Assembly: GCA_942490945.1 (NCBI GenBank)
Contig: CALNYZ010000018.1
Location: 186,001-250,000, forward strand
Length of the DNA: 64,000 bases
From: CALNYZ01 sp942490945
GTDB taxonomy: Bacteria > Pseudomonadota > Gammaproteobacteria > UBA6429 > Thiohalophilaceae
Reading direction: 5' to 3'
Below are positions 9,360-18,079 of the stretch, piece by piece. The position numbers and the translations under genes were made by a program. How positions within the stretch are numbered: the first letter of the stretch is position 1; every line of letters begins with the position of its first letter. The notes beneath the pieces are model-generated. The model did no database searches. It saw nothing but the letters and a program-made list of their open reading frames with translations, and had not been told where the DNA came from.

Positions 9360-11666
9360 ATGGCAAAAAATGTAGTTATTGTAGAATCGCCGGCGAAAGC
9401 CAAAACAATCAAAAAGTACCTTGGCAAAGGCTTTGAAGTGCTGGCTTCGTATGGTCATGTACGCGACCTGTTACCGAAAGAGGGTGCGGTTGATCCAACG
9501 CATGATTTTGCGATGAAATATCAGGTCATCGAAAAAAATCAAAAGCATGTCGATGCAATAGTCAAGGCATTAAAAAAGGCCGACAACCTGTTCCTCGCAA
9601 CTGACCCTGATCGCGAAGGTGAAGCGATATCCTGGCATTTGTACGAGATGTTAAAAGAAAAAGGTTTGTTAAAAGATAAAACCGTCGGCAGGGTGGCGTT
9701 TAACGAGATTACCAAGAACGCTGTCATCGCTGCCGTCGAACATCCCCGTGAACTTTCAGCCGAATTAATTGATGCCCAGTTGGCGCGTCGTGCGCTGGAT
9801 TATCTGGTTGGTTTTAATTTATCACCGCTGTTGTGGAAAAAAATTCGTCGTGGTTTGTCAGCCGGTCGTGTGCAAAGTCCTGCATTGCGTTTGATCGTGG
9901 AACGTGAAATAGAAATTGAAAAATTCGAGCCGCAGGAATACTGGACGGTCGAAGCGGAAGTTGAAGCAGACAAGTTACCCTTCAGTGCAAAATTGACACA
10001 ACTCGAAGGCGAAAAAATTGCCCAGTTCACGATTAATAGTGAAGACAAGGCAAAAAGCGCCGAGACAATTATCGACAAGGCAGCGAAGGGCAAGTTAACT
10101 GTTACCAAGGTTGAGAAGCGCAAGCGCAAACGTAATCCCGCACCACCGTTTACTACTTCCACACTACAACAGGAATCAGCGCGCAAGCTGGGTTATACCG
10201 CAAAGAAAACCATGAGTATTGCGCAGCAGTTGTATGAAGGTGCGGAACTTGATGGTGAAACCGTTGGTTTGATTACCTATATGCGTACCGACTCGGTGAA
10301 TCTGGCGAACGAAGCACTGGATGAGATTCGCGAGTTTATCAAAAAAGAATATGGCGCAGATAATCTGCCGGACGAGATTCGCACCTATAAAACCAAATCA
10401 AAAAATGCACAGGAAGCGCACGAAGCGATTCGTCCAACATCCATTAACATCGTGCCGGCAAAGATCAAAAAATATTTAAGCAAAGATCAATTCCGTCTTT
10501 ATGAATTAATCTGGAAACGCACGCTCGCCTGTCAAATGGTGCATGCGACGCTGGATACGGTTGCCGTTGATCTCAATACTACTAAGGATGAAGCGATCTT
10601 CCGTGCCAACGGGTCGACTGTCGTGCATCCGGGCTTTATGCAAATCTATCAGGAAAGTCAGGATGACAGAAAGGAAGCCGATGACAAGGAAAACATGCTA
10701 CCGCCGTTAAAAGAAGGTGACGTTGTCAACCTGTTGAAAATTTTGCCAGAGCAACACTTTACCGAACCACCACCACGTTACAGTGAAGCGTCGTTGGTGA
10801 AGTCACTTGAAGAGCACGGTATTGGTCGTCCCTCGACCTACGCATCGATTATCTCGACACTGCAGTCGCGTGAATACGTGACTATGGACAAGAAGCGTTT
10901 TTTCCCGACCGATGTAGGTCGTATTGTCAATAAATTTCTTACCGAACATTTTACCCAGTACGTGGATTACGACTTTACGGCGAAACTGGAAGATGATCTT
11001 GATGCGATATCACGCGGCGAAAAAAAATGGATTCCGATCATGAAGAAATTCTGGAAGCCATTTAAACTGCTGGTAGATGATAAAGATAAAAACGTTGACC
11101 GTAAGGACGTTACACACGAAGCCATCGAAGAGAAATGTCCGGAGTGTGGTGGTAGCCTGGCGATACGCCTGGGGCGTCGTGGACGTTTCATCGGTTGTGA
11201 TAACTACCCGGAATGTTCCTATACACGTAATGTTAATGAAGATGCGGATGCTGAGCCGGAGATCATTGGCGATCGAAAATGTCCGCTCTGTGAATCGGAT
11301 CTGATTATTCGCCATGGCAAGTACGGCAAATTTATCGGTTGTAGCAGTTATCCGGAATGCAAACACATCGAGCCACTGGAAAAACCGCAGGATATGGGCG
11401 TGGAATGTCCCGAATGCCATCAGGGTAATATGCTCAAGCGCAAATCACGGAATGGAAAAATATTCTTTTCCTGTGAACGTTATCCGGATTGTACCTATGC
11501 GGTGTGGAATGAACCGATCAATGAAGCTTGTCCCAAATGTAACTGGCCCATGTTGTCATTAAAAGTCACCAAGCGACGTGGCACAGAAAAAATGTGCCCG
11601 CAAAAAGACTGCGACTATATCGAACAGGTTGATTCAGACGAACTGGATGACGCGGCAAACGAATAA
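9360..11666 (+). CDS. topA: DNA topoisomerase I
   Basis: TopA relaxes negative supercoils by transient cleavage of one DNA strand. The N-terminal TOPRIM domain starts VVIVESPAKAKTIKKYLG and includes the acidic motif DPDREGE. The catalytic tyrosine is Tyr307 in ITYMRTDS. Three Cys4 zinc-ribbon units follow (CPECGGSL..., CPLCESDL..., CPECHQGN...) and a fourth degenerate one (CPKCNWP ... CPQKDC) ends the protein. The 768 residues are shorter than the E. coli enzyme (865). In E. coli this position next to smg holds yrdD, a stand-alone topA-type zinc protein; here the complete enzyme is present. Confidence 0.97.
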   Translation: MAKNVVIVESPAKAKTIKKYLGKGFEVLASYGHVRDLLPKEGAVDPTHDFAMKYQVIEKNQKHVDAIVKALKKADNLFLATDPDREGEAISWHLYEMLKEKGLLKDKTVGRVAFNEITKNAVIAAVEHPRELSAELIDAQLARRALDYLVGFNLSPLLWKKIRRGLSAGRVQSPALRLIVEREIEIEKFEPQEYWTVEAEVEADKLPFSAKLTQLEGEKIAQFTINSEDKAKSAETIIDKAAKGKLTVTKVEKRKRKRNPAPPFTTSTLQQESARKLGYTAKKTMSIAQQLYEGAELDGETVGLITYMRTDSVNLANEALDEIREFIKKEYGADNLPDEIRTYKTKSKNAQEAHEAIRPTSINIVPAKIKKYLSKDQFRLYELIWKRTLACQMVHATLDTVAVDLNTTKDEAIFRANGSTVVHPGFMQIYQESQDDRKEADDKENMLPPLKEGDVVNLLKILPEQHFTEPPPRYSEASLVKSLEEHGIGRPSTYASIISTLQSREYVTMDKKRFFPTDVGRIVNKFLTEHFTQYVDYDFTAKLEDDLDAISRGEKKWIPIMKKFWKPFKLLVDDKDKNVDRKDVTHEAIEEKCPECGGSLAIRLGRRGRFIGCDNYPECSYTRNVNEDADAEPEIIGDRKCPLCESDLIIRHGKYGKFIGCSSYPECKHIEPLEKPQDMGVECPECHQGNMLKRKSRNGKIFFSCERYPDCTYAVWNEPINEACPKCNWPMLSLKVTKRRGTEKMCPQKDCDYIEQVDSDELDDAANE

Positions 11667-11678
11667 CGATCCACGAAC

Positions 11679-12254
11679 ATGACAAGCACTGTGACGGCTT
11701 CTGACCTGCAAAATATCCGACAGGCAGTGACGATTATCAATCATGGCGGTATTATCGCCTACCCAACAGAAGCGGTTTATGGTCTGGGTTGCGATCCGGA
11801 TAACGATCATGCGCTGGAAAAATTATTACACTTGAAACAACGCTCACCGCAGAAAGGTTTAATCCTGGTGAGCGATGACTTTTCCCGACTCAAACCCTAT
11901 CTTGAAAACATCGCCCCTGATATTGCACAACGTGCATTTGCTTCGTGGCCTGGTCCCTATACCTGGCTATGGCCCGCACGTCGCAGTATCAGTCGCCAGC
12001 TACGCGGAGAATTTGCTACACTGGCGGTGCGTGTATCGAGGCACCCGGTAATAAAACAACTGTGTCATTATGCAGGTAAACCACTCGTTTCAACCAGTGC
12101 CAATATCGCTACACAATCACCCGCATTAACTGTCGCTACGATTGAAGAATATTTTCCGTCTGGCATTGATTTGATTTTACAGGGGCAACTCGGCACACAG
12201 AGTCGTCCTAGCGAGATACGTGACCTCATAAGTAATCGCCTTGTGCGTGCATAA
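11679..12254 (+). CDS. tsaC: Threonylcarbamoyl-AMP synthase
   Basis: TsaC makes threonylcarbamoyl-AMP from threonine, bicarbonate and ATP, the first step of t6A37 tRNA modification. The 191-residue YrdC-fold protein has GGIIAYPTEAVYGLGCDP, the basic LKQRSPQKGLILV segment, PGPYTWLWPA, RVSRHPV and STSANI, all typical. It is the short TsaC type without the Sua5 extension. It begins 12 bases after topA and ends 42 bases before hemF, probably in the same transcript. Confidence 0.95.
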   Translation: MTSTVTASDLQNIRQAVTIINHGGIIAYPTEAVYGLGCDPDNDHALEKLLHLKQRSPQKGLILVSDDFSRLKPYLENIAPDIAQRAFASWPGPYTWLWPARRSISRQLRGEFATLAVRVSRHPVIKQLCHYAGKPLVSTSANIATQSPALTVATIEEYFPSGIDLILQGQLGTQSRPSEIRDLISNRLVRA

Positions 12255-12296
12255 TACGATTAATTTTAACAGCTACAAACGAAAGAAGTGGACATA

Positions 12297-13274
12297 ATGC
12301 AACAAGACAATATAAAAGATGTAAAAGATTATTTATTAACACTGCAAGATACGATTTGTAATTCACTTGCTGAAGTCGATGGCAAGGAAAAATTCATTGA
12401 GGACAGTTGGGACAGGGATGAAGAGGCTCAGGCAAGTGATAACAGTGCTGATGTTATTGAGCAGGATGATTCCAATCAACATCAATTATCGGGCGGTGGA
12501 CGTACCCGTGTATTAACCGATGGCGCGGTATTTGAACAGGCTGGCATAAATTTTTCCCATGTACATGGAGCAGAACTGCCAGCTTCCGCCACTGCCGCCA
12601 GGCCTGAACTGGCCGGACGTAGCTTTCAGGCCATGGGTGTGTCGCTGGTCATTCATCCACATAATCCCTATGTGCCGACATCCCATGCGAATGTACGTTT
12701 TTTTGTTGCAGAAAAAGCAGGCGAAGAACCGGTCTGGTGGTTTGGCGGGGGATTTGATTTAACTCCGTTTTATCCGTTTAAAGAAGACGTGGTGCACTGG
12801 CATACCGTAGCGAAAGAAGCCTGCGATCCCTTCGGAGACGATGTCTATGCAAAATATAAAAAGTGGTGCGACGAGTACTTTTATTTAAAACATCGTGATG
12901 AAACGCGTGGTGTTGGTGGACTGTTTTTTGATGACCTGAACGAGGGTGGTTTCGATCACTGTTTTGCTTTCATGCAAAGTGTTGGTGATCGTTATATTGA
13001 TGCCTATCGCCCCATTGTTGAACGACGCAAGGATATGATGTTTGGAAATCGTGAGCGCGACTTTCAATTGTATCGTCGCGGTCGTTATGTGGAATTTAAT
13101 CTGGTTTATGATCGTGGAACAATCTTTGGATTGCAAACAGGCGGCCGTACTGAATCGATATTAATGTCGTTGCCGCCGTTGGTAAAATTCCGTTATAACT
13201 GGCAACCCAAACCCGGCAGTCCGGAAGCGAATTTATACAACAAGTACCTGACGCCGAAGCAATGGTTAAAATAA
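12297..13274 (+). CDS. hemF: Oxygen-dependent coproporphyrinogen III oxidase with an acidic insertion
   Basis: HemF converts coproporphyrinogen III to protoporphyrinogen IX with oxygen. Family signatures are clear: EDSW, GGGRTRVL, NFSHVHG, HPHNPYVPTSHANVRFF, WWFGGGFDLTP, KKWCDEYFYLKHR, RGVGGLFFDD and FGLQTGGRTESILMS. The start ATG 12297 follows a GAAAGAAG sequence; GTG 12288 is an alternative. The 325 residues exceed the roughly 300 of E. coli because residues about 41-65 carry an acidic, Asn/Gln/Ser-rich stretch between EDSWDR and GGGR, where E. coli has only about three residues. Otherwise it looks fully functional. It ends two bases from the convergent FkbM gene. Confidence 0.96.
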   Translation: MQQDNIKDVKDYLLTLQDTICNSLAEVDGKEKFIEDSWDRDEEAQASDNSADVIEQDDSNQHQLSGGGRTRVLTDGAVFEQAGINFSHVHGAELPASATAARPELAGRSFQAMGVSLVIHPHNPYVPTSHANVRFFVAEKAGEEPVWWFGGGFDLTPFYPFKEDVVHWHTVAKEACDPFGDDVYAKYKKWCDEYFYLKHRDETRGVGGLFFDDLNEGGFDHCFAFMQSVGDRYIDAYRPIVERRKDMMFGNRERDFQLYRRGRYVEFNLVYDRGTIFGLQTGGRTESILMSLPPLVKFRYNWQPKPGSPEANLYNKYLTPKQWLK

Positions 13275-13276
13275 AA

Positions 13277-14569
13277 TTATTCAGCGTAGCGTTGTAATAT
13301 AACGCGGGTTCTGTTTTTAGTGCCTTCGGTCGCGTAGCCCATGTTCTTGATTGCTTTCAGGTTATCAAGACTTGACATGTTACTATAATACGACGAATGA
13401 GAAATTTTTTTATCCAGAACATGAAGTAGAGATGCGCCGAGCCATAACCCCGGATCTGACAGGATTTCCTTGTTTTCAAAACAGGTGGTAACAGCGAGAA
13501 AGGGTATATCGAAATTCAAACCTGGTAACGTTTCAGCAAATTTTTCCAGGATGTTCATCACCTGATGATTGGAATCAAGGCGTATACCAAGTTCATAGGC
13601 GACACGTAAATAAGATATCATATAAAAAATATTGTCTTCTTTTATATCTGAGAGTCGTTTATACGCAGCAAATGCATGATGAACTGTTTCGCAACCTTTT
13701 GTATTGCGACTGGCGATATAGTGTTTGAGTGCCTGTAAGTAACTATTATCTGCAATGTCATAGTTGAATCGCAGTTTTTTTGCATAAGGTTTTAGAGTAA
13801 AAAAGTCTGAAATTTCCAGATCAGGCGTACTGATTTCCTGAATTTTACAAGTATATTCCTGCAGTGTCGCGCCAGGATAGATAGCATAAGCATTGAGAAT
13901 GAATGGATCATGCTTATTTTTGTCAAACTCGACAAGTTTGTTGTAGCCAGGAACAAGCTGATAAAGTTGATAGCCATGTGACAGAAGATAGTCCAGTACA
14001 TTATTGTCAACATTACTATCTTTATTAACGATTTCAAACATGATGCTTGGATGTTGCGCTTTTATAATTTTCTCCATACCTTTAAGTACGTTCAACTCGT
14101 GTCCTTCAGCATCTATTTTCACAAAATCGATTATAATGTCTGCAGGTATGTAGTCATCAAGTTTAACCAGCTCAATCGCTTCGCCCTGATTTGTCGGGGA
14201 GATATGATTCATCTCAGCATTAACCGAAGTAGTCAGATAGCTTTTTCCATTACGATCTGATACGGCTTTGTTTTCAATAACTATGTTATCGCAGTTATTT
14301 GCTGCTACGGATTGCCTGAGAAAGTCGGCCGTTTCAGCTGCTGGTTCAAACGCATAAACAGAACCTCGAATCTGTTTCGCGAAGCAAATTGAATAAACAC
14401 CATAGTTTGCACCCACATCAATTATATTATTCTTGTTTTTTAGTGCGTTGCGCAGGAATCGAATATCGTCTTCAAACCAGTCACCTTGTTCCGTAAGGAC
14501 ATAGGTAGTAATGGTTTCAAGGGAGTCAGGCAGCGCAAGTTGTCCATCTGTATATTTAACGAGAACCAT
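13277..14569 (-). CDS. FkbM-family methyltransferase with C-terminal extension
   Basis: This 430-residue protein has an N-terminal FkbM-type SAM methyltransferase domain (about 45-235): NIIDVGANYGVYS is the SAM-binding loop, YAFEPAAETADFL the acidic strand, and DFVKIDAEGHELNVLKGM the family signature. Residues 240-430 are an all-helical-looking extension with no recognised domain. FkbM enzymes methylate sugars or polyketide and glycopeptide hydroxyls; the substrate here is unknown. The gene is visibly AT-richer than its neighbours and convergent with hemF, with no polysaccharide genes nearby, so an acquired single gene is plausible. A second FkbM gene lies at 22282-23109. Confidence 0.85.
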   Translation of the reverse strand: MVLVKYTDGQLALPDSLETITTYVLTEQGDWFEDDIRFLRNALKNKNNIIDVGANYGVYSICFAKQIRGSVYAFEPAAETADFLRQSVAANNCDNIVIENKAVSDRNGKSYLTTSVNAEMNHISPTNQGEAIELVKLDDYIPADIIIDFVKIDAEGHELNVLKGMEKIIKAQHPSIMFEIVNKDSNVDNNVLDYLLSHGYQLYQLVPGYNKLVEFDKNKHDPFILNAYAIYPGATLQEYTCKIQEISTPDLEISDFFTLKPYAKKLRFNYDIADNSYLQALKHYIASRNTKGCETVHHAFAAYKRLSDIKEDNIFYMISYLRVAYELGIRLDSNHQVMNILEKFAETLPGLNFDIPFLAVTTCFENKEILSDPGLWLGASLLHVLDKKISHSSYYSNMSSLDNLKAIKNMGYATEGTKNRTRVILQRYAE

Positions 14570-14904
14570 ATTGATTATCTTTTATTTCATGTAATAAATG
14601 TATTGTGATTCTACACTTATGCAGTCAATTATTCACAGCCGTGTTGAGATATTTATATGTAATGATGTCTGATTCAGCAGAATAAAGCTGCAGATAACTT
14701 TATATTGGTGATATGCCTAACCGCCACACCTGAGAGAAAATCTGGGTGAATTCACAAGAGTATTTATAATAATAATTAATCGTTGTCATCGAAATTTTGA
14801 ATGATAAGTAGTCAATAATCCCTAAAACCTGCAGCACACAAGCCGATGTAATGAATAAGACATTGGAATATGTATGAACTCACACATACATAGAAGGAGC
14901 AGGT
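14570..14904. other. AT-rich divergent intergenic region
   Basis: This 335-base AT-rich gap separates the minus-strand FkbM gene from a small plus-strand gene. It should hold both promoters, but I see no convincing -35/-10 pair. The only clear structure is the inverted repeat at 14869-14892, described separately. No small ORF with a ribosome site and no RNA gene is evident. Confidence 0.4.
14869..14892 (+). promoter_or_regulatory. Inverted repeat just upstream of the ribosome site of the 83-residue gene
   Basis: TATGTATG (14869-14876) and CATACATA (14885-14892) are perfect 8-base arms around an 8-base spacer. The right arm ends immediately before the GAAGGAG ribosome-binding site (14893-14899) of the following gene. 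It could be an operator or a 5' hairpin that limits translation. Function is inferred from position only. Confidence 0.4.
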
Positions 14905-15156
14905 ATGGCTATTTATCCAACCCCCGTGGAAGTCGGTATCCAGATTCCTCCCCATATCATTCAGGGACGATTTGATCAGGGATTTAAACATGCATTGATG
15001 GGTGGTCACATCACCGATGTGAAACAACTGCGCCTCTCATATCGGGAAGGTTTTCGTGCCGGCCATCTTTATCTGAAGGCGCTTCGCAAGGCGCAAGGCA
15101 TTTACGCATTCCCGGTGAGCGGAAAAATTCGCTTTCGCGCGATGCAGTCTGCCTAG
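14905..15156 (+). CDS. Small basic orphan protein, 83 residues
   Basis: I do not recognise this protein. A GAAGGAG ribosome site six bases before ATG makes it a convincing gene. It is basic overall, with an N-terminal hydrophobic/Pro stretch (YPTPVEVGIQIPP) and a central Arg/Lys/Tyr-rich helix region (LRLSYREGFRAGHLYLKALRKAQG). There is no signal peptide, membrane segment or cysteine. Its stop codon interlocks with that of the convergent anti-sigma gene in the palindrome CTAG at 15153-15156. A nucleic-acid-binding role would suit its charge but is speculation. Confidence 0.7.
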   Translation: MAIYPTPVEVGIQIPPHIIQGRFDQGFKHALMGGHITDVKQLRLSYREGFRAGHLYLKALRKAQGIYAFPVSGKIRFRAMQSA

Positions 15157-15875
15157 TCGGGCAGGTATTGTTTTTTTAGTTTCAGAGCCGCTTCGTGCTG
15201 CGGATGCTTTTTTAGAAACTCGGCAAGCTCACTCTTGGCCTCGGCTGTTTTGTTTTCTGCAAACAGCTTTTCAATCTTCTTGTACCAGCTTTCAATTTCA
15301 CTTGCCTCGGCTTCACCTATACTCGATTTGACAGGCGCTAACAGCGGGTTATCGTTTGCAGCCTTGGTAGCCAGGTTGGTTTCCTTTTTAACAGTGGGAC
15401 TGGCTGCGACTGCCTGCTTTTTTTCTACCTTTTTATCCGTCTTTTCTTTAACGGATACAGCTTGTTTGCTCTCCGCTTGTTGCACAGGCTGAGCGGCTGA
15501 TGGTTGCGGAGATTTCTCTGGCGCGACGTTTGCTACAGCTTCATCTTTTTGTTGGCTATTGTCGGCTGGTAAGGTTTGCGGCGCGGTTTTTGCTGTCACG
15601 GTCGTGTCGGTGCTGGTCACCTGCGGCGTTTGCTCCGTTGCTGGATGCTGAAAAGTACGTATAGCTACGATACCCAATATGACACTGGCCGCCATGGCCA
15701 TGGGCCACCATAAACTGCTTGTTTTGGAATTTTTATTGCTGACAGCATTCCTTGCATAGTCAAGAACCGCTGCATCCAGTTTTGCTGGTGCGGTTTGTGT
15801 CCGTGATTTATAAACATTACTAATCTCGTCTCCTGACGTTAAATAACTATCGACATCATCATGCGGGCTTGTCAT
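15153..15875 (-). CDS. Probable membrane anti-sigma factor of the adjacent ECF sigma
   Basis: This 240-residue protein has a short cytoplasmic part (1-52) with the motif ISNVYKSRTQTAPAKLDAAVLDYAR, shared by proteins encoded next to ECF sigma factors. One transmembrane helix follows (about 54-72, WWPMAMAASVILGIVAI). A long Ala/Gln/Lys/Pro/Thr-rich periplasmic linker leads to a helical C-terminal domain (about 190-240) of the form WYKKIEKLFAENKTAEAKSELAEF, which resembles a tetratricopeptide-like hairpin. It overlaps the sigma gene by four bases (ATGA junction), which indicates co-translation. The anti-sigma role is inferred from context and topology; no zinc-binding motif is present. Confidence 0.7.
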   Translation of the reverse strand: MTSPHDDVDSYLTSGDEISNVYKSRTQTAPAKLDAAVLDYARNAVSNKNSKTSSLWWPMAMAASVILGIVAIRTFQHPATEQTPQVTSTDTTVTAKTAPQTLPADNSQQKDEAVANVAPEKSPQPSAAQPVQQAESKQAVSVKEKTDKKVEKKQAVAASPTVKKETNLATKAANDNPLLAPVKSSIGEAEASEIESWYKKIEKLFAENKTAEAKSELAEFLKKHPQHEAALKLKKQYLPD

Positions 15876-16501
15876 GCTGATTCTCCGGGATTATTAGTCA
15901 AAATATCTTCAGCTACCGTTTCAGCGAGCGCTGATCTGATGCGTGCCAATGCATAGCGCAGTCGACTCTTGACGGTTTCACGTGGCACCTGGGTGAGCTC
16001 GGCGATTTCCAGTAGCGTTAGTCCGCCTTCTTCATGCAATAAAAAGGCTTCACGTTGTTCAGCTGGTAGGGCATTGAGTGACTGAAGTAACAAATCGAGC
16101 TGACGATGCTGGTGGATTTTTTCCAGCGCATCGGTATTTTGTGAAGCGTGATTATTCAGTTGTTCATCATCCTGTGGTGCAAACGCATTTTGTTCCAGAC
16201 TGGCACGGCGAAAATAGTCAATCAGCCGGTTATGCGCAATACGATACAAGTAGGCAGCAAAAGAACTGCCTTGCCGCGTCTGGAATTGATCGCGTTTGTC
16301 CACCAGGCGCATCCAGGTATCCTGAAACAGTTCTTCAACCAGGGCAGTCTGGCGACATTGCCGATATAAATAGCGATACAGACCGTCTTTATGGCGCCGG
16401 TACAATTGCTCAAACGCCGCCGCGTTACCCTTACAATACTCGAGCATCAGAGAATCATCACTAACACGGCTGGCATCATTGCTGGTTTTATCGCTACTCA
16501 T
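15872..16501 (-). CDS. ECF-family RNA polymerase sigma factor
   Basis: This 209-residue group 4 sigma factor has region 2 (about 15-95: AAFEQLYRRHKDGLYRYLYR, ELFQDTWMRLV, FAAYLYRIAHNRLIDYFRR) and region 4 (about 135-190: LPAEQREAFLLHEEGGLTLL, then EIAELTQVPRETVKSRLRYAL). The ATG at 16501 is preferred because the usual sigma region 2 begins shortly after; an in-frame ATG at 16552 would add 17 residues. The anti-sigma gene overlaps its end, and the divergent protease genes start 209 bases away, making them candidate targets. The inducing signal cannot be read from the sequence. Confidence 0.93.
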   Translation of the reverse strand: MSSDKTSNDASRVSDDSLMLEYCKGNAAAFEQLYRRHKDGLYRYLYRQCRQTALVEELFQDTWMRLVDKRDQFQTRQGSSFAAYLYRIAHNRLIDYFRRASLEQNAFAPQDDEQLNNHASQNTDALEKIHQHRQLDLLLQSLNALPAEQREAFLLHEEGGLTLLEIAELTQVPRETVKSRLRYALARIRSALAETVAEDILTNNPGESA

Positions 16502-16710
16502 AACCCGTGTAATGTACTGGTTATGATGCCAAAATTGAAGCATATGCGACAATATTTACAAGAAAAATAGTAAATAAAATCGGCAACTTAGCCCGAAAAA
16601 TCAGACCTGGTACAGTCCCATCACCTCAGCCATGTTAAATTGCCAGCTGCTTGATATCATGTCACTATAGATAACGCTTGTATTAGAGGAACGGGTCTAG
16701 ACCAACCAGC

Positions 16711-17994
16711 ATGAAATCACGATTAATATTCAATGTTGTTCTGCTGCTTGGCGTGTTTAGTCTGTTTACCCGCGCTGAGGCAGCTCTCGATCCGGAGCTC
16801 AAAAAGTTGTTGGCTGTGATGAATGTCGGCACGGCGTTTGTCGTGGCGCCTGGTTTTATCGTGACGAATAAGCACGTGGTGGGTGATGACAAGCAAGTCC
16901 TGTTCATGCGCCAGGACCAAACAACCTTTGAGGGTGATCTGGTGCTGGATGATGCGAATAATGACCTGGCACTTTTTTATGTCGACCCCGAAAAGGTCAA
17001 ACTTGTCCCGTTACCACTCGCCGATGACCGTACCGGCATGGGTGCACAGGTATTTACCATCGGTTTCCCTCATCCCAGTGTGCTGGGAATCAGTCCGAAA
17101 CTGACCATGGGGCATATTAATGCCGAGCGTGGCTTTGAAGACAACCCCAATACGTTTCAGATTTCTGTGCCCTTACAATCAGGCAACAGTGGTGGACCGC
17201 TGGTCGACATGCAGGGTGGTGTCGTGGGTATTACCTCCTGGAAGCTGAATGCCGAGCGTATGTTTAAACTTACCGGTGATGTGCCACAAAACGTGAACTA
17301 TGCGGTGAAAGTGGAATTAATAAAAAATTTACTAAACAGCATTCCCCTGAAATGGAAAACACGGCAGAAGAACCAGTCCGCGCCCTCGCTGGAGTCATTG
17401 GTGAAATCTGTGCAGAGCAGTGTGTTCATTGTTCTGGCAGGGGAAAAAGATATCAACAAGCTCAAACCGAATAATCTTGATCCTGTAAAAGGGAAAATGT
17501 TTGTTGACAGTTTAAAACAAAAGCAGGATGTAGCATTAATTGTCTATGCGCAACCCGGCGCCAAGGAAATGAATAAATCTGACAGACGCGAAATGTCTCT
17601 TGGCGCTTATTCGAATGTCATGTCAAAAATGATTAGTAAGGAAATAAAACTGCTAAGTAAAAATCATGCCAGGGTAAGCTTCAAGCTTGCCGGACAACAG
17701 GCAACCAGATTATTATACATAGCTGACGACAAGCGAGATGCACAAGCATTTTGCAAGCGTCATAATGTCAACCTGATTCTGACAGTAGATTATGACAATG
17801 ACACCGTGAACTGGAGTCCTAATGTAGCGAGCATGCGTTTATTTGATTGTGCGTCTGGCTACCAACACAAAAAACAGCAGGCCATTCGTCATAACTATGC
17901 CGATACTTTTTCAGCTGAATTTGAAATGCGTGATTTTATACACAATTTTTTCGGTACCCTGCCTAATCCGATTAACTGGGTGGGGCGTGAGTAA
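16711..17994 (+). CDS. Secreted trypsin-like serine protease, copy 1
   Basis: This 427-residue protein has a cleavable signal peptide (cleavage likely after AEA, residue 24). A trypsin-like domain follows, with catalytic His55 (TNKHVV), Asp85 (NNDLAL) and Ser160 (SGNSGGPL). It resembles DegP-type proteases but has no PDZ domain. The remaining 220 residues, beginning around SLVKSVQSSVFIVLAG, form a separate domain I do not recognise; it contains an LDPVKGKMFVD segment and two cysteines. The next gene is a clear paralogue. It diverges from the ECF sigma factor, so a role in envelope quality control under that sigma is possible. Confidence 0.85.
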   Translation: MKSRLIFNVVLLLGVFSLFTRAEAALDPELKKLLAVMNVGTAFVVAPGFIVTNKHVVGDDKQVLFMRQDQTTFEGDLVLDDANNDLALFYVDPEKVKLVPLPLADDRTGMGAQVFTIGFPHPSVLGISPKLTMGHINAERGFEDNPNTFQISVPLQSGNSGGPLVDMQGGVVGITSWKLNAERMFKLTGDVPQNVNYAVKVELIKNLLNSIPLKWKTRQKNQSAPSLESLVKSVQSSVFIVLAGEKDINKLKPNNLDPVKGKMFVDSLKQKQDVALIVYAQPGAKEMNKSDRREMSLGAYSNVMSKMISKEIKLLSKNHARVSFKLAGQQATRLLYIADDKRDAQAFCKRHNVNLILTVDYDNDTVNWSPNVASMRLFDCASGYQHKKQQAIRHNYADTFSAEFEMRDFIHNFFGTLPNPINWVGRE

Positions 17995-18029
17995 AAGCCA
18001 CCTGGCAGGGGTAAGCTAATTTGGCTTTT
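17993..18029 (+). terminator. Possible weak terminator between the two protease genes
   Basis: AAAAGCCA (17993-18000) pairs with TGGCTTTT (18022-18029), and a further CTTTT follows. The 21-base loop is long and the stem is short, so this may only attenuate transcription between the paralogues. Confidence 0.3.
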
Positions 18030-18079
18030 CTTTTACACAGCAAACCTTTCACACACACACAATTGCTGCAAGATTAATA

